This document shows positions 1-7,826 of a stretch of 64,000 bases of DNA, in pieces. Within the stretch, counting starts at the first letter, position 1; each line of letters begins with the position of its first letter. The notes under the pieces were generated by a model. The model worked only from the letters and a program-made list of their open reading frames with translations. It was not told where the DNA came from and searched no databases. Origin of the DNA: JANOZM01 sp031429355 (GTDB lineage: Bacteria; Pseudomonadota; Gammaproteobacteria; Burkholderiales; Burkholderiaceae_E); assembly GCA_031429355.1 (NCBI GenBank), contig JANOZM010000016.1, forward strand, positions 372,001 to 436,000. Reading direction: 5' to 3'. The position numbers were made by a program, and so were the translations under genes.

Positions 1-228
1 GTCCCAGGCTATATCCGTGTTTTCGAGAGAACGGTTTTTATCCACACGATCAAACTGAGCCAATAAAGCCAACATTTTTTTACGCTGAGTTGTTTGAACG
101 TCGATACGATGATTGCGTACTAAATCCTCGATTGCCTTTTCAACGACTGCTGTCTTAGTTAGTCCCGTAACTTTCGCTAGCTCGCTAATTTTTTCAAGAA
201 CAACAGGATTGATTATTTGTATTGCCAT
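1..228 (-). CDS. VapB-type antitoxin (Rv0623/PSK transcription-factor family), 3' end beyond window
   Basis: Reading leftwards from ATG at 228, 76 codons are visible without a stop before the window edge. The protein begins MAIQIINPVVLEKISELA and continues GLTKTAVVEKAIEDLV, the pattern of the short ribbon-helix-helix antitoxins that pair with VapC PIN-domain RNases. Family members are about 80-90 residues, so most of the gene is present. The expected role, from the family, is to neutralise a VapC toxin and repress its own operon. A vapC gene would lie just left of the window, which cannot be checked here. An imperfect inverted repeat upstream (252-282) could be its operator. Assignment rests on N-terminal pattern only. 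Confidence 0.65.
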   Translation of the reverse strand, partial: MAIQIINPVVLEKISELAKVTGLTKTAVVEKAIEDLVRNHRIDVQTTQRKKMLALLAQFDRVDKNRSLENTDIAWD

Positions 229-251
229 GAGTTTTCCGTAATCTCATCGGT

Positions 252-282
252 ACATATAAGCACCATACGTACACTTATTTGT
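252..282. promoter_or_regulatory. Imperfect inverted repeat between vapB-like gene and davB
   Basis: ACATATAAG (252-260) and CTTATTTGT (274-282) are inverted copies with one mismatch, 13 bases apart, 24 bases upstream of the antitoxin start. VapBC complexes usually bind such repeats to repress their own promoter, so this is a plausible operator. It could also be chance in an AT-rich spacer. Confidence 0.3.
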
Positions 283-389
283 CCAAAAAATATATCAATC
301 TTTGATCGCGTGCAATTCACTGTGTGCGTAGCAAGACAATACAATCGCCGCTTGTAATCGCAACTTTTTTATACGATCATCACGCAACT

Positions 390-2105
390 ATGTCGACCTT
401 ACCACGCAAGCAAAATTCTTCAAACACCCCAAACGCTGCGTTAACGGAGAGTCGTGTAACCATGTTTGGCCCAGACTTCCCCTTTGCCTTTGACGACTGG
501 CTCGCCCATTTAGCCGGCTTAGGTTCTCTCCCGGCCTCTGCCCATGGCTCAGAAGTGGCCATTGTTGGTGGCGGAATGGCCGGGATGGTTGCGGCCTATG
601 AATTAATGAAGCTTGGCCTCAAACCAGTTATTTACGAGGCCTCCGAGTTGGGCGGGCGATTGCGCTCTAAAGCGTTTAGCGGTGCGCCTGACGTCGTTGC
701 TGAGCTTGGCGGAATGCGTTTTCCAAAATCATCCACCGCGTTCTATCACTATGTTGATTTGTTAGGGCTTAAAACACGTCCTTTCCCAAATCCGCTAACT
801 TCGGCTGCCGGTTGCACCGTTGTTGATTTAGAAGGCCAAACGCATTGGGCCAAAAAGTTAGAAGACCTACCGCCGTTGTTTGCCGAGGTTGCCAAGGCTT
901 GGGTCGATGCACTCGAATTGGGGGTGGGGTTTACCGATCTTCAAAAAGCCTTGCGGGATCGAAATACCGATGAACTAAAAAGCCTTTGGAATGCAATCGT
1001 CCCGCAATGGGACGACCGCACGTTTTACGACTTTATTGCGCAGTCCGACGCGTTTGCAAAGCTGAGCTTTAAACATCGCGAAGTCTTTGGCCAAGTCGGT
1101 TTTGGTACAGGCGGTTGGGACTCGGACTTTCCTAACTCTATGCTAGAAATTTTGCGCGTTGTCTTAACGGGTTGCGACGAGGATCAACATTTGGTTGTTG
1201 GTGGCGTTCAGCAAGTGCCTGTGGGCCTTTGGAACCATGTTCCCGAACAATGTGTTCATTGGCCTGCGGGAACTAGCCTCAAGAGTCTCCACGGGGGAGC
1301 GCCTCAAGCGGCAGTCACTGGAATTAGGCGCAACAATAATGGGCAACTCGAAGTCACTGACGCTTGGTCTGTTACGCGTTCTTATCCTGCCGTCTTAGTG
1401 ACTTGCCAAAGCTGGTTATTGACCACGCAAATCGCTTGCGAAGAGCCACTCTTTTCACAAAAGATGTGGATGGCAATGGACCGCACGCGTTACATGCAAA
1501 GCAGCAAAACGTTTGTTATGGTGGACCGGCCTTTTTGGAACGAACTGCGCAAGACGGGACTGCAAATCGGCTGGCCACAAATGGGAATGACGCTAACAGA
1601 CCGCTTAACTCGCGGCACCTATTTGTTTGACAACGGCCCCGATCAACCGGGCGTCATTTGTTTAAGCTACGCTTGGATGAGCGATGCACTAAAGATGCTT
1701 CCACACTCGACGCAGCGGCGCGCCGAATTAGCGTTGCAAGCACTGCGTAAAATTTATCCCGATGTCGATATTGCCAAGCATATTGTTGGCGATCCGATTA
1801 GCGTGTCGTGGGAAGCCGATCCGTATTTTCTGGGCGCATTCAAAGGTGCCTTGCCCGGACACTACCGATACAACCATCGCATGTACGGACACTTTATGCA
1901 GGACCAGCTACCGCCAATGGAAAAGGGCATCTTCTTGGCCGGAGATGATGTTTCATTCACACCCGCGTGGGTTGAAGGTGCTGTCCAAACTTCATTAAAT
2001 GCGGTGTGGGGCATTGTTAAACATCTTGGCGGAACTTGTGCCGCAAGTAATTTAGGGCCAGGCGATGTTTACGCAGCACTCGGCCCCATTGCTCTGCCTG
2101 ATTGA
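390..2105 (+). CDS. davB: L-lysine 2-monooxygenase (flavin amine-oxidase family)
   Basis: Predicted to convert L-lysine and O2 to 5-aminopentanamide (5-aminovaleramide) and CO2, the first step of the delta-aminovalerate route. The protein has a Rossmann FAD site VAIVGGGMAGMVAAYELM, then GGRLRSKAF and AELGGMRFPKSSTAFYHYV. The C-terminal FAD and substrate part includes FLAGDDVSFTPAWVEGAVQT. The N-terminal GPDFPFAFDDWL and the C-terminal GPGDVYAALGPIALPD closely match what I recall of Pseudomonas putida DavB (about 560 residues), more than tryptophan 2-monooxygenase IaaM. ATG 390 gives 571 residues. An in-frame GTG at 324 and an ATG at 462 are alternatives; no strong ribosome site decides. davA follows after 15 bases, which supports lysine as substrate. 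Cytoplasmic, no signal peptide. Confidence 0.85.
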   Translation: MSTLPRKQNSSNTPNAALTESRVTMFGPDFPFAFDDWLAHLAGLGSLPASAHGSEVAIVGGGMAGMVAAYELMKLGLKPVIYEASELGGRLRSKAFSGAPDVVAELGGMRFPKSSTAFYHYVDLLGLKTRPFPNPLTSAAGCTVVDLEGQTHWAKKLEDLPPLFAEVAKAWVDALELGVGFTDLQKALRDRNTDELKSLWNAIVPQWDDRTFYDFIAQSDAFAKLSFKHREVFGQVGFGTGGWDSDFPNSMLEILRVVLTGCDEDQHLVVGGVQQVPVGLWNHVPEQCVHWPAGTSLKSLHGGAPQAAVTGIRRNNNGQLEVTDAWSVTRSYPAVLVTCQSWLLTTQIACEEPLFSQKMWMAMDRTRYMQSSKTFVMVDRPFWNELRKTGLQIGWPQMGMTLTDRLTRGTYLFDNGPDQPGVICLSYAWMSDALKMLPHSTQRRAELALQALRKIYPDVDIAKHIVGDPISVSWEADPYFLGAFKGALPGHYRYNHRMYGHFMQDQLPPMEKGIFLAGDDVSFTPAWVEGAVQTSLNAVWGIVKHLGGTCAASNLGPGDVYAALGPIALPD

Positions 2106-2120
2106 TAATTTATTTTAGCG

Positions 2121-2846
2121 ATGAATAACGCCTTACAAATTGCGATTTGGCAGACCCACTACCACGGCTCTGTAGCGACCGCGCTTGTCGAGCTTGCCCG
2201 CGTCGCCGAACGAGCACGTGCACAAGGTGCAGATATTTTGGTATGCCCCGAAATGAGTTTAACGGGTTACAACATCGGCGCGCAAAAGTTAGCGGGGCTG
2301 GCCCAAAGCAGCACCGGCCCGTGGAGTGATGCAGTCGCTTTAATCAGCCAACGGTGCGCACTATCGATTATTTACGGCTATCCCGAAATTAATGAAACCG
2401 GCGGACAACCCTACAATTCGGTTCAATGTATAGACAAACACGGCCACCGTTTAGCCAACCATCGTAAGACTCGACTTTTTGGGCAATTAGATGCAGAACA
2501 GTTTAGCGCTGCAGATCATTTAAGCCCGTTGTTTGAATTTATGAACCGCAAAATTGGCCTACTTATTTGTTATGAGGTGGAGTCTGAAGCACTAGTTCAA
2601 CAAGTCGCCAAAATGGGCGCGGAGCTATTGATCGTACCCACCGCCAATATGATTGAGTTTGACGAGGTTCAACTCGAAGTAATTCCAAGACTTTCGAAGG
2701 CTTATCAATTACCGATGGTCTACGCAAATGCGGTAGGGGTTGAAGGGCAATTGACTTATGGTGGATTAAGTTTGGTGACTGATCGCGAGGGGCTTGTGAA
2801 CTTGCAAGCTGGTCGTGAGGCTGGGCTTTATTTGATGGGTGTTTAA
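2121..2846 (+). CDS. davA: 5-aminopentanamidase (nitrilase-superfamily amidohydrolase)
   Basis: Predicted to hydrolyse the DavB product 5-aminopentanamide to 5-aminovalerate and ammonia. The nitrilase-superfamily triad is visible: Glu in CPEMSLTGYN, Lys in HRKTRLFG and Cys in GLLICYEVE. VPTANMIEFD after the Cys matches the DavA pattern. At 241 residues it is slightly shorter than P. putida DavA (about 264), losing some C-terminal sequence. It starts 15 bases after davB and is almost certainly co-transcribed with it. The next steps of the route (5-aminovalerate aminotransferase and glutarate semialdehyde dehydrogenase) are not in this window. A general amidase role remains possible. Confidence 0.8.
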   Translation: MNNALQIAIWQTHYHGSVATALVELARVAERARAQGADILVCPEMSLTGYNIGAQKLAGLAQSSTGPWSDAVALISQRCALSIIYGYPEINETGGQPYNSVQCIDKHGHRLANHRKTRLFGQLDAEQFSAADHLSPLFEFMNRKIGLLICYEVESEALVQQVAKMGAELLIVPTANMIEFDEVQLEVIPRLSKAYQLPMVYANAVGVEGQLTYGGLSLVTDREGLVNLQAGREAGLYLMGV

Positions 2847-2891
2847 GTGCGCTGGCTGATTTTGAGAGAAAAGTGAACTAGTTTTTTGTCT

Positions 2892-3380
2892 CTATTTTGC
2901 GATGTTTGTTGGGGCATTCGCGGCGGCAAGTAATTGACCGATAACGATACCAAGCGGAAGGTCATCGACGTGACCAAATTGATGCAAACACAGTTCGCCC
3001 GTAGCCGAGAAGACAAAGGTGCTTGGTGTGCCTTGCATCTGCCAATCTTCCATCGTTTTTGGCATGAGGTTATCTTTTTCATAGGCGGCCACTCCTACGG
3101 CAAATTGCAATCGATACTCATTGATGAAGACCTCCAAAGCGTGGGGCTGCATGGCCTGATGATGCTCGAACACGGTGTGTAAACCAATTACTGTTAATGG
3201 CAATTTCCTTGATAGTTCGTGCAGTTTTTTGAGTTGTGGAATGCTGTGAATCACGCAGCCAGGGCACAGCATCTGGAATGCGCCAACGACAACGACTCGC
3301 CCTTTGAGTAGTTCAAGGGTGACAGCATTATCCGTGTTGAACCACTGACTGACGGACAACTCAAAGGGCGAAAGCTTCAT
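2892..3380 (-). CDS. Thioredoxin-fold redoxin/TlpA-like protein with CPGC active site
   Basis: A 162-residue thioredoxin-fold protein. C39-P-G-C42 sits where a thioredoxin active site should be, after the strand RVVVVGAFQML, and the cis-proline motif is in MQGTPSTFVF. There is no signal peptide or membrane segment, so it should act in the cytoplasm as a thiol reductase or peroxiredoxin-like enzyme; the partner is unknown. It lies 24 bases downstream of the secreted His-rich protein gene on the same strand and is probably co-transcribed with it. The CPGC pair is also seen in AhpC/TSA-like redoxins, so the exact subfamily is open. Confidence 0.7.
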   Translation of the reverse strand: MKLSPFELSVSQWFNTDNAVTLELLKGRVVVVGAFQMLCPGCVIHSIPQLKKLHELSRKLPLTVIGLHTVFEHHQAMQPHALEVFINEYRLQFAVGVAAYEKDNLMPKTMEDWQMQGTPSTFVFSATGELCLHQFGHVDDLPLGIVIGQLLAAANAPTNIAK

Positions 3381-3404
3381 TGTGATTCCAAGAGGTGAGG
3401 GTAC

Positions 3405-4157
3405 TTATTGATTAACTTTGCCGGGCAACGAAAGATTGCCAGAGCCTACTTTGAAAATGTCGGCAACACACAGCAGTGGATTATGGACACTCGCGTTGAC
3501 ACGTAGCGCGGCAGTTACTCCGTCAAACGTTGCGGCATTGACGGCACCAATATCGTCAAACGGAACACGCACGGTTACTGAACCCTTCTTAAAAATCGGA
3601 CTCCAGCCTGGGCTATCGATCAATATGGGTAGGCCAGGCCAAGTCTTCGGTAGTTTCGGTTTAGCATCCTTCGGAATATCTACGACTTTGAGTGAGCCTT
3701 TGCCACAAGCATCATCCGGTTGCAAAACAACCCAGTGCGAATGCCACACATCGCCGTCGTTATTCGGGTTGCCATCTCCGTTTTCATCAAACAATGGTGT
3801 GTCGTCAAAATCCGAGTGTGACGTAACTGCGAAAGCCAAAATGCCAGCTTTGGCTTCGAAACCCACGGTCGAAGGGTCTAGGGATGTGGGCCATACATAA
3901 GAGAACACAGAGCTACCTGCCAGCTTGCCTGACTTGGTGGGTTTCGATGCACCGGCTTTGCCTGATACAGCCATTAGAAACACGGCAACATTGCCATCAG
4001 TAGTAATCTTGGTATGTACGATGTCGAATGGGGCTTTTGCAGTCGCGCTAGGTTTAGTTGGGATTCCACCAGAGTGATGTCCATGGGCGAGCGCCAAACT
4101 GCTACCGACTCCTAATACTGTTGCCACTACTAACCGACTCAGTTTTTTGACTTTCAT
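3405..4157 (-). CDS. Secreted protein of unknown function, mature N-terminus HGHH, acidic Ca-type loop
   Basis: I do not recognise the family. The 250-residue product starts with a classical signal peptide (MKVKKLSRLVVATVLGVGSS, then LALA), and the likely cleavage leaves a mature protein beginning HGHHSGG. Residues around 120-135 form an acidic DENGDGNPNNDGD loop like a calcium site, followed by WHSHWVV. Two cysteines (DDACGKG and LLCVAD) could form a disulfide. The rest looks beta-rich and globular. It is divergent from an AraC-type regulator and followed at 24 bases by a CPGC redoxin. A metal-binding periplasmic role, perhaps copper through an N-terminal His, is inference only. Confidence 0.75.
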   Translation of the reverse strand: MKVKKLSRLVVATVLGVGSSLALAHGHHSGGIPTKPSATAKAPFDIVHTKITTDGNVAVFLMAVSGKAGASKPTKSGKLAGSSVFSYVWPTSLDPSTVGFEAKAGILAFAVTSHSDFDDTPLFDENGDGNPNNDGDVWHSHWVVLQPDDACGKGSLKVVDIPKDAKPKLPKTWPGLPILIDSPGWSPIFKKGSVTVRVPFDDIGAVNAATFDGVTAALRVNASVHNPLLCVADIFKVGSGNLSLPGKVNQ

Positions 4158-4202
4158 GCGTAATCCTTAAAGTTTCAAAATTCGCAAAGGCCATTCCGAT
4201 GC

Positions 4203-4260
4203 GATTCAGGTTGGATTTTGAATCATGAATCTGTACAATAGGTAGCAATGTATTCATACA
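4203..4260. promoter_or_regulatory. Regulatory spacer with inverted repeats between secreted-protein gene and AraC gene
   Basis: The divergent spacer contains GATTCA (4203-4208) inverted against two TGAATC copies (4219-4224 and 4226-4231), and the near-palindrome TGTATTCATACA (4249-4260). TGTACAA-type words occur at 4232-4239 and 4271-4278. These are reasonable binding sites for the divergent AraC-type protein but have not been compared with known sites. Confidence 0.35.
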
Positions 4261-4279
4261 ATATACCGATTTGTACAAA

Positions 4280-5146
4280 ATGACGATGGAACGTTTGGAT
4301 CGCTTGTCAGCACTGTTGGAACGCTTTCGTGTTCGCACTCGGATGTCGTTTACAGGCCCGATGTGCGGCAAGCATGTGTTTGCCCACGAAGCCAACAAAG
4401 CTTATCTGCATGTACTGAGAAGTGGCTCGATGGAGATTCGTCATCCAGGTGCAAAAGCGGTGCCAGCGCGAATCAAGCTCGACGAGCCGTCCATTATTTT
4501 TTATCCTCGCCCATTCACCCACCATTTTCATAATGCCCCGCGTGACGGATCGGATTTCACTTGCGCCGAAATCGAGTTCGATGGGGGGCATTCGCACCCC
4601 ATCGTGCAAGCGCTTCCACCTTTGGTGGTATTGCGACTGGACGAGGTCGACGGTTTGCAATCGTCATTAAATTTGCTCTTTGCTGAAACTGAACACGTGC
4701 GATGTGGACATCGAATTTTGGCGGATCGGCTGTTTGAGGTTGTGTTGATCCAGTTACTACGATGGCTACTTGATCATCCGTTGCATGCCAACATCAACAC
4801 CGGTTTGTTGATGGGGCTTTCGTCACCTCAGCTAGCCAAGGCTCTTACCGCACTACACGAATCTCCTGGTGGGCCTTGGACGGTTGAGCAATTGGCCGAA
4901 GTTAGTGGGATGTCGCGAACGGCGTTCGCTGTGCAGTTCAAGCAACTAATCGGCCAACCGCCCGCAGAATATGTCGCTAATTGGCGATTGACGATTGCAC
5001 AAGCACGCCTGCGCGACGGAGTTCCATTAAAAATACTCGCGGGTGAGTTGGGATACAGTTCTCAATCAGCGCTTACACGCGTATTTACAGCGAAGCTTGG
5101 CGTTTCCCCGCGCGAGTGGCTGTCTCGGTGTTTAATTAGATTATAA
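4280..5146 (+). CDS. AraC-family transcriptional regulator (cupin-type sensor domain)
   Basis: The C-terminal third carries two helix-turn-helix units: TVEQLAEVSGMSRTAFAVQF and ILAGELGYSSQSALTRVFTA, then LGVSPREWL, which is the AraC/XylS DNA-binding domain. The N-terminal part (about residues 10-190) resembles the cupin_6 sensor domain found with this HTH. ATG 4280 gives 288 residues; a TTG at 4271 is in frame upstream. It is divergent from the secreted-protein gene, so that gene and the redoxin behind it are the likely targets. Its 3' end overlaps the first of two palindromes (5136-5151) serving the next gene. Confidence 0.85.
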   Translation: MTMERLDRLSALLERFRVRTRMSFTGPMCGKHVFAHEANKAYLHVLRSGSMEIRHPGAKAVPARIKLDEPSIIFYPRPFTHHFHNAPRDGSDFTCAEIEFDGGHSHPIVQALPPLVVLRLDEVDGLQSSLNLLFAETEHVRCGHRILADRLFEVVLIQLLRWLLDHPLHANINTGLLMGLSSPQLAKALTALHESPGGPWTVEQLAEVSGMSRTAFAVQFKQLIGQPPAEYVANWRLTIAQARLRDGVPLKILAGELGYSSQSALTRVFTAKLGVSPREWLSRCLIRL

Positions 5147-5151
5147 TCTAA
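5136..5151. promoter_or_regulatory. Perfect 16-base palindrome upstream of AAA ATPase gene (copy 1)
   Basis: TTAGATTATAATCTAA reads the same on both strands. It overlaps the stop codon of the AraC gene and lies 62 bases before the ATPase start. A second copy with one changed base lies 39 bases downstream, so the two form a tandem operator-like array. The bound protein is unknown. Confidence 0.6.
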
Positions 5152-5174
5152 ATAAACCGCCAAATTGCGACGTA

Positions 5175-5190
5175 TTAGACTATAATCTAA
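5175..5190. promoter_or_regulatory. Near-perfect palindrome upstream of AAA ATPase gene (copy 2)
   Basis: TTAGACTATAATCTAA differs from copy 1 by a single base (C for T at position 6). It ends 22 bases before the TTG start of the ATPase gene and just upstream of its ribosome site GAAAGG (5201-5206). Its position over the probable promoter suggests repression. Confidence 0.55.
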
Positions 5191-5212
5191 TTGAATCTTC
5201 GAAAGGTCGCCC

Positions 5213-6415
5213 TTGATTCGTCGCTCAATTTACCTAGATCGTATCTTCCCCCTTTTGGGTTCGCCACTCATTAAGGTTATTACCGGTATGCGTCGGGTAG
5301 GTAAAACCGAATTGATGCGCCAAATACAAAGCGAGTTACTTAGTCGTGGTGTTAAGCGTGAACAAATCTGCGCCATCGATATGGAAGACTTGGCCTTCGA
5401 TAGCATTGTTGGCTATCGCGAATTAGTTCTTCACGTCGAAACGCACTTTACTGATTTGGCCCCTGGTTTGCGCAAGTATCTTTTTGTCGACGAGGTTCAG
5501 GATATTGCAGAGTGGGAAAGAGCTATTCGACACTTTGCAAAAAAAAATAACTTTGAAGTCTTTGTTACCGGTTCAAACTCAACGATGCTTTCGTCAGAAC
5601 TATCAACGGTTTTAGCTGGGCGTTATGTCGAGGTTAATGTTTATCCTCTAAGCTATCGCGAGTTTTTGGCATTTCGTCCAGAGAGCAACTTTGATGAGTT
5701 CAGCCGTTTAGGTGGCTTACCTGGTGTGGTCACATTACCCAATGAAGTTGCGCGGACAAGTGCCCTAGAAGGTATTTTGAATACGGTTTTGTTTCGGGAC
5801 ATTGTTGCCAGATTTGCTGTCAGAAACCCCGCATTACTTAACGATGTTTTAAAGTTTCTAAGCGCCAACATTGGTTATCCAACATCGACAAAAAGCATTG
5901 CAGATTACTTAAAGAAAGAGCGAATTTCGGCAGCATTCGAGACTGTGCGTGACTACTTGTTATATTTTGAACAGGCAAACTTAGTCGCGTGCGTTAAATG
6001 GTATGACGCTCTAGGTAAACGAAGCTTAGACCTGAATGCCAAATATTATTTCGCCGATGTAGGTTTGCGTAATCGTTTATCTGGAATGCGAAATGAATTT
6101 CGCGGACAGCTCTTAGAAAATATTGTTTACAACGAGCTTCGGGTACGCGGTTATCAAGTTAGCATCGCACGGGTTGGTGCGATGGAAGTTGACTTTATGG
6201 CCGAACGTTCAAGTGCCCAAGAGATCGAAAAAATTTATATTCAAGTCACCTATTTATTAGCCAGCGAAGAGACCGTTAAGCGAGAGTTTACGCCGCTCCT
6301 AGCTTTAAAAGATGCGTACCCTAAACTAGTCTTATCGATGGATACGGCATGGGGCGGTGATTACAACGGAGTCAAGCGCGCGTATTTGGTTGATTGGCTT
6401 TTAGACAAAGACTAA
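5213..6415 (+). CDS. AAA-type ATPase with DUF4143 (PD-(D/E)XK-like) C-terminal domain
   Basis: A 400-residue protein with a Walker A motif in ITGMRRVGKTELM, a Walker B in KYLFVDEVQDI, and VTGSNSTMLSSELS with RY (LAGRYVEV) after it. This is the AAA_14 plus DUF4143 architecture common in mobile or accessory DNA. The C-terminal region (YNELRVRGYQV, then MEVDFMAE and YIQVTY) matches the nuclease-like fold proposed for DUF4143. The biological role of the family is not established. TTG 5213 is chosen because GAAAGG lies 6 bases upstream and no ATG fits. The gene looks more AT-rich than its neighbours, which suits horizontal gain. Confidence 0.85.
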   Translation: MIRRSIYLDRIFPLLGSPLIKVITGMRRVGKTELMRQIQSELLSRGVKREQICAIDMEDLAFDSIVGYRELVLHVETHFTDLAPGLRKYLFVDEVQDIAEWERAIRHFAKKNNFEVFVTGSNSTMLSSELSTVLAGRYVEVNVYPLSYREFLAFRPESNFDEFSRLGGLPGVVTLPNEVARTSALEGILNTVLFRDIVARFAVRNPALLNDVLKFLSANIGYPTSTKSIADYLKKERISAAFETVRDYLLYFEQANLVACVKWYDALGKRSLDLNAKYYFADVGLRNRLSGMRNEFRGQLLENIVYNELRVRGYQVSIARVGAMEVDFMAERSSAQEIEKIYIQVTYLLASEETVKREFTPLLALKDAYPKLVLSMDTAWGGDYNGVKRAYLVDWLLDKD

Positions 6416-6464
6416 AGTCACCGAACGAGTTCGAAATTACTTAAGACGAAATAGTTTAAAGTAT

Positions 6465-7097
6465 TTATCGCAAAGTTCCCGCCCGTTGCAAGTAAGCGGT
6501 TGTCATCACAACCAACTGCTTTTTAACTTGCTCAACAAATGCAGCCGGCATAGCGCTGTTGAGCAAACCTTGAACGGGCCCAACCAGCGCGGTTGATAGC
6601 ATGTAGCCGACCACGGGCAAATCGCTAAACTTCCGATCTGCTGCGGTGGCCAGCGTGTCTAGCAACGCCACTTGCGATCTTTGCGTCATGCGTGCCACGA
6701 CATCAACGCTACCTAACTCACTAGCGACGGCATATAGGGCTCTGGACGCATCTGGGTCGTTGAACTTTGCGTTTATGTAAGCCTCGACTAAGGTCGCCGC
6801 CATCACTTTTATCGGTTGCCCTTTAACGGTAACGCAGGCGTTCTCGACCGCTGTTACTACGGCATTGAGGTGCCGCTCCAATGCAGCACTCAAAAGAGCA
6901 TTTTTATTCGGAAAATATTGGTACAAAGTACCGACCGATACTCCGGCTCGTTCGGCTACTTTTGTAGTCGTTAACGATTGCATTCCGCCTTGAACCAAAA
7001 CCTGAATAGTTGCTTCATAAATCGCCTCTACGGTATAGGCCGATCGGGCTTGAAGCGGCATTCTGATTGGTTTTTCTAGGGTTTTCGAGCGAGCCAT
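6465..7097 (-). CDS. TetR-family transcriptional regulator
   Basis: The N-terminal helix-turn-helix TTTKVAERAGVSVGTLYQYF followed by PNKNALL is typical of TetR. The remaining part should be the ligand-binding domain. ATG 7097 is preferred over a GTG at 7112, giving 210 residues. The gene is divergent from the SRPBCC lipoprotein gene at 7156, and the spacer holds inverted CATAATATG/CATATTATG repeats overlapping this start codon. That arrangement suggests autorepression and control of the lipoprotein gene. The ligand is unknown. Confidence 0.85.
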   Translation of the reverse strand: MARSKTLEKPIRMPLQARSAYTVEAIYEATIQVLVQGGMQSLTTTKVAERAGVSVGTLYQYFPNKNALLSAALERHLNAVVTAVENACVTVKGQPIKVMAATLVEAYINAKFNDPDASRALYAVASELGSVDVVARMTQRSQVALLDTLATAADRKFSDLPVVGYMLSTALVGPVQGLLNSAMPAAFVEQVKKQLVVMTTAYLQRAGTLR

Positions 7098-7137
7098 AAT
7101 ATGCGAATTCACAAACTGAAGGATTCTTCATATTATG
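7095..7137. promoter_or_regulatory. Inverted repeats between TetR gene and SRPBCC gene
   Basis: CATAATATG (7095-7103, covering the TetR start codon) and CATATTATG (7129-7137) are exact inverted copies 25 bases apart. Between them TGAAG...CTTCA forms a shorter palindrome. A TetR dimer could bind here and shut off both divergent genes. Confidence 0.4.
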
Positions 7138-7155
7138 CCTATTCTTTAACTGTTG

Positions 7156-7797
7156 ATGGCAAAAATGTCGAACATACGAACCAATTTCGTTCAAGTTTTA
7201 AAAACTTTCAACTCTGGCACAAGTGCAGTATTGGTTGCCGTATTCCTATCTACTTTGATAGTTGGGTGCGCTTCTATCAAACCAACCGAAACCATGACCT
7301 CCGAAGGAATTATGCGCTCACACGAAGTTTCTATAACTAGGCAAGCAGTTCTGCCGGGTACTCCTGATATTGTTTTTAAATTCATCGCGGCTGAAGATGT
7401 TCTGCCCAAAGTACTCACTGGGTATGGGCCGTTGCCCGCTGTCATTAGAACATCAGAAAACACTGGCCTTTGGACAGTTCCTGGCTCTGCGAGGCTGATT
7501 CATTTGGCCGATAACACAACCGTTCGTGAACAGGTGACACACTTCGAGCCATCTAGCTTCTTTGCTTATCGAGTATGGGAGTTTGGCAATCCGATTGTTC
7601 GTTCTTTGTCTTCAGGCGCGCGAGGAGAATGGACTTTTACCGCGGTTCCCGACGGAACATTAGTAACGTGGACGTACACTTTTACCGCTAAAAATGCGGT
7701 CAAGTCGGTACCTTTGTCGGCCATTACGCAAATTTTGTGGCGCGGTTACATGGATGTCTGTTTGGAGAACTCTAAGCGGTTAATAGCTTTAAAGTGA
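7156..7797 (+). CDS. SRPBCC-family (START-like) lipoprotein
   Basis: About 213 residues. A hydrophobic stretch VLVAVFLSTLIVGC ending in a Cys forms a lipobox, so the protein should be membrane-anchored outside the cytoplasm. The mature part has the SRPBCC/polyketide-cyclase pattern: LPGTPDIVFKFIAAEDVLP at the start of the hydrophobic cavity, then GARGEWTFTAVPDGTLVTW. Such proteins bind small hydrophobic ligands. ATG 7156 or ATG 7165 may be the start, since no strong ribosome site decides. Divergent from a TetR gene that probably controls it. Confidence 0.7.
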   Translation: MAKMSNIRTNFVQVLKTFNSGTSAVLVAVFLSTLIVGCASIKPTETMTSEGIMRSHEVSITRQAVLPGTPDIVFKFIAAEDVLPKVLTGYGPLPAVIRTSENTGLWTVPGSARLIHLADNTTVREQVTHFEPSSFFAYRVWEFGNPIVRSLSSGARGEWTFTAVPDGTLVTWTYTFTAKNAVKSVPLSAITQILWRGYMDVCLENSKRLIALK

Positions 7798-7826
7798 GGC
7801 CGACTTCAACACCAATCAAAAAATCG

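Noticed and set aside
390..2105. Tryptophan 2-monooxygenase (IaaM, auxin synthesis)
   Set aside because: Same superfamily, but the N- and C-terminal motifs fit lysine 2-monooxygenase better, and the neighbour is a nitrilase-type amidase (DavA) rather than an IaaH-type amidase.
3405..4157. Calcium-binding EF-hand protein
   Set aside because: The DENGDGNPNNDGD loop is suggestive, but flanking helices of an EF-hand are not evident; kept only as an acidic loop.
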